Below, in pieces: positions 63,246-64,000 of a stretch of DNA of 64,000 nt. Origin of the DNA: Acidobacteriota bacterium. Its GTDB lineage: Bacteria > Acidobacteriota > Terriglobia > Bryobacterales > Bryobacteraceae. Made by a program: the position numbers and the translations under genes. The DNA is taken from assembly GCA_014584705.1 (NCBI GenBank), contig JACTMJ010000018.1, positions 1 through 64,000 of the forward strand, given 5' to 3'. Numbering within the stretch: the stretch's first letter is position 1; every line of letters starts with the position of its first letter. Under the pieces are notes generated by a model. That model made no database searches. It had not been told where the DNA came from and saw only the letters and a program-made list of their open reading frames with translations.

Positions 63246-64000
63246 GCTTCAACCGGTTCTTTCACGTAGGTCACCTCGTCCAGCCATTCGTGATCCACCT
63301 CGAAGCCGAATCCCGTTCCTTCGGGAAGGGCGATGTTGCCTTTGGAATCCACCGTCACTTCCGGCCGAATGATGTCCCGCGTCCAGTAGCGCTTGCTTGC
63401 GGAAACGTCGCCGGGCAAAACAAAATTCGGCAATGAAGCCATCGCGATGTTGTGCGCGCGGCCGATGCCCGCTTCAAGCATTCCGCCGCACCATACCGGA
63501 ACGCCCGCCGCTTGTGCGATGTCGTGAATCTTCCGTGCGTTCGCGAAGCCACCCACTCGGCCCAGCTTGATATTGATTACGCGGGCCGCACCCATCTCGA
63601 TCGCCTGTTCCGCGTGACGCGGCGCGCGGATGCACTCGTCCAGGCAGATCGGCGTCCGGAGCGAGCGCTGCAAAGTGGCGTGGTCAATGATGTCGTCGTG
63701 GCTCAGCGGCTGCTCCACATAGTTGAGGTTGAACTCGTCGATGCGCTTCAAGTGTTCGGTATCGTTCAGCGTGTAGGCCGAATTCGCATCGGCCGTAAGC
63801 TGGATTTCGGGGAATCGCCGCCGGACCGCGCGCAACACGTCCATGTCCCAGCCCGGTTTGATCTTCAGTTTGATGCGTTGATATCCCGCAGCGAGTTCCT
63901 TCTCGATCTGCCCAAGCAGATCGTCCACGGTATCCTGGATGCCGATCGAAACTCCGCACGCGATCGCCTTGCGAGCCCCGCCGCCAATGCGCCGGTACAG
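63242..64000 (-). CDS. menC: o-succinylbenzoate synthase-like enolase-superfamily enzyme (N-terminus outside window)
   Basis: The frame is open to the right edge, so 252 residues of the C-terminal part are seen. Motifs of the MenC/N-succinylamino acid racemase group are present: the KxK bases (KLKIKPG), metal ligands in [16 protein letters not shown] and CLDECIR, and the second base in [25 protein letters not shown] and [11 protein letters not shown] are typical of the group. It either makes o-succinylbenzoate for menaquinone or racemises N-acyl amino acids. The overlapping EamA gene and the absence of men genes here favour the amino-acid role, but the window is cut. Confidence 0.9.
   Translation of the reverse strand: MYRRIGGGARKAIACGVSIGIQDTVDDLLGQIEKELAAGYQRIKLKIKPGWDMDVLRAVRRRFPEIQLTADANSAYTLNDTEHLKRIDEFNLNYVEQPLSHDDIIDHATLQRSLRTPICLDECIRAPRHAEQAIEMGAARVINIKLGRVGGFANARKIHDIAQAAGVPVWCGGMLEAGIGRAHNIAMASLPNFVLPGDVSASKRYWTRDIIRPEVTVDSKGNIALPEGTGFGFEVDHEWLDEVTYVKEPVEA

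Overview
The window reads as a GC-rich chromosome segment from an acidobacterium, most likely the Bryobacterales/Solibacter side of the phylum (inference). The evidence is a TIGR03437-type C-terminal domain on a secreted NHL-propeller protein, a PEP-CTERM protein, a propeller-type hybrid histidine kinase, several exported proteins of acidobacterial style, and a member of the 'STGPRTPEGK' family at the left edge. Most of it is ordinary housekeeping sequence, with two small decayed mobile patches.

Layout. 1-4.2 kb is accessory: a truncated STGPRTPEGK-family gene, a 1 kb gene-free stretch, a 522-residue protein with a C-terminal HEPN motif (RNLVLH), a heavily frameshifted tyrosine-recombinase remnant, a possible transposase remnant, and a cupin gene. 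4.6-13 kb carries two large hybrid sensor kinases flanking a sulfatase; the first kinase has lost its phospho-acceptor residues in all three expected places. 13-16 kb holds a CPBP protease, a lipoprotein-like protein and gap with a clear terminator. 16-20 kb holds a sialidase-like protein and grpE-dnaJ. 20-29.5 kb holds a GNAT, metX-metW, an HDOD regulator behind a candidate structured RNA, an RRM protein, tRNA-Arg(TCT), rlmN, LemA, recX, YtxH and a coiled-coil membrane protein. 29.5-36.4 kb holds an M1 peptidase, a DinB/YfiT protein, a TPR protein and a glycan locus (GT2-PglC fusion plus PglD-like acyltransferase). An IS200-like remnant sits at 36.5-36.9 kb.

37.4-49.4 kb is mostly on the minus strand: dprA-topA, the NHL/TIGR03437 protein, a WbdD-like coiled-coil methyltransferase, queF coupled to a TIGR00300 (LOR/SDH) gene, and a phosphofructokinase with PPi-type motifs. 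49.8-52.6 kb has the PEP-CTERM protein and a DUF707/methyltransferase pair. 52.7-57.7 kb is a compact assimilatory sulfate operon, cysD-cysN-(precorrin-2 dehydrogenase)-cysH-cobA, which makes both APS and the siroheme needed by sulfite reductase. Its CysN carries a C-terminal APS-kinase-like tail without a P-loop, which fits with CysH being of the iron-sulfur type that reduces APS directly. 58-64 kb has three exported proteins (one FecR-domain), a Gfo/Idh/MocA oxidoreductase, an EamA transporter and the C-terminal part of an o-succinylbenzoate synthase-like enzyme.

The most unusual items are the phospho-silent hybrid kinase (4593-7364), the dead APS-kinase tail on CysN, the candidate RNA with a 14-bp closing stem and two GNRA loops (23400-23491), a ladder of mutually exclusive hairpins (59082-59183), the HEPN gene beside a dead integrase, and the GT2-PglC fusion. 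All calls come from reading the sequence; no database search was run.
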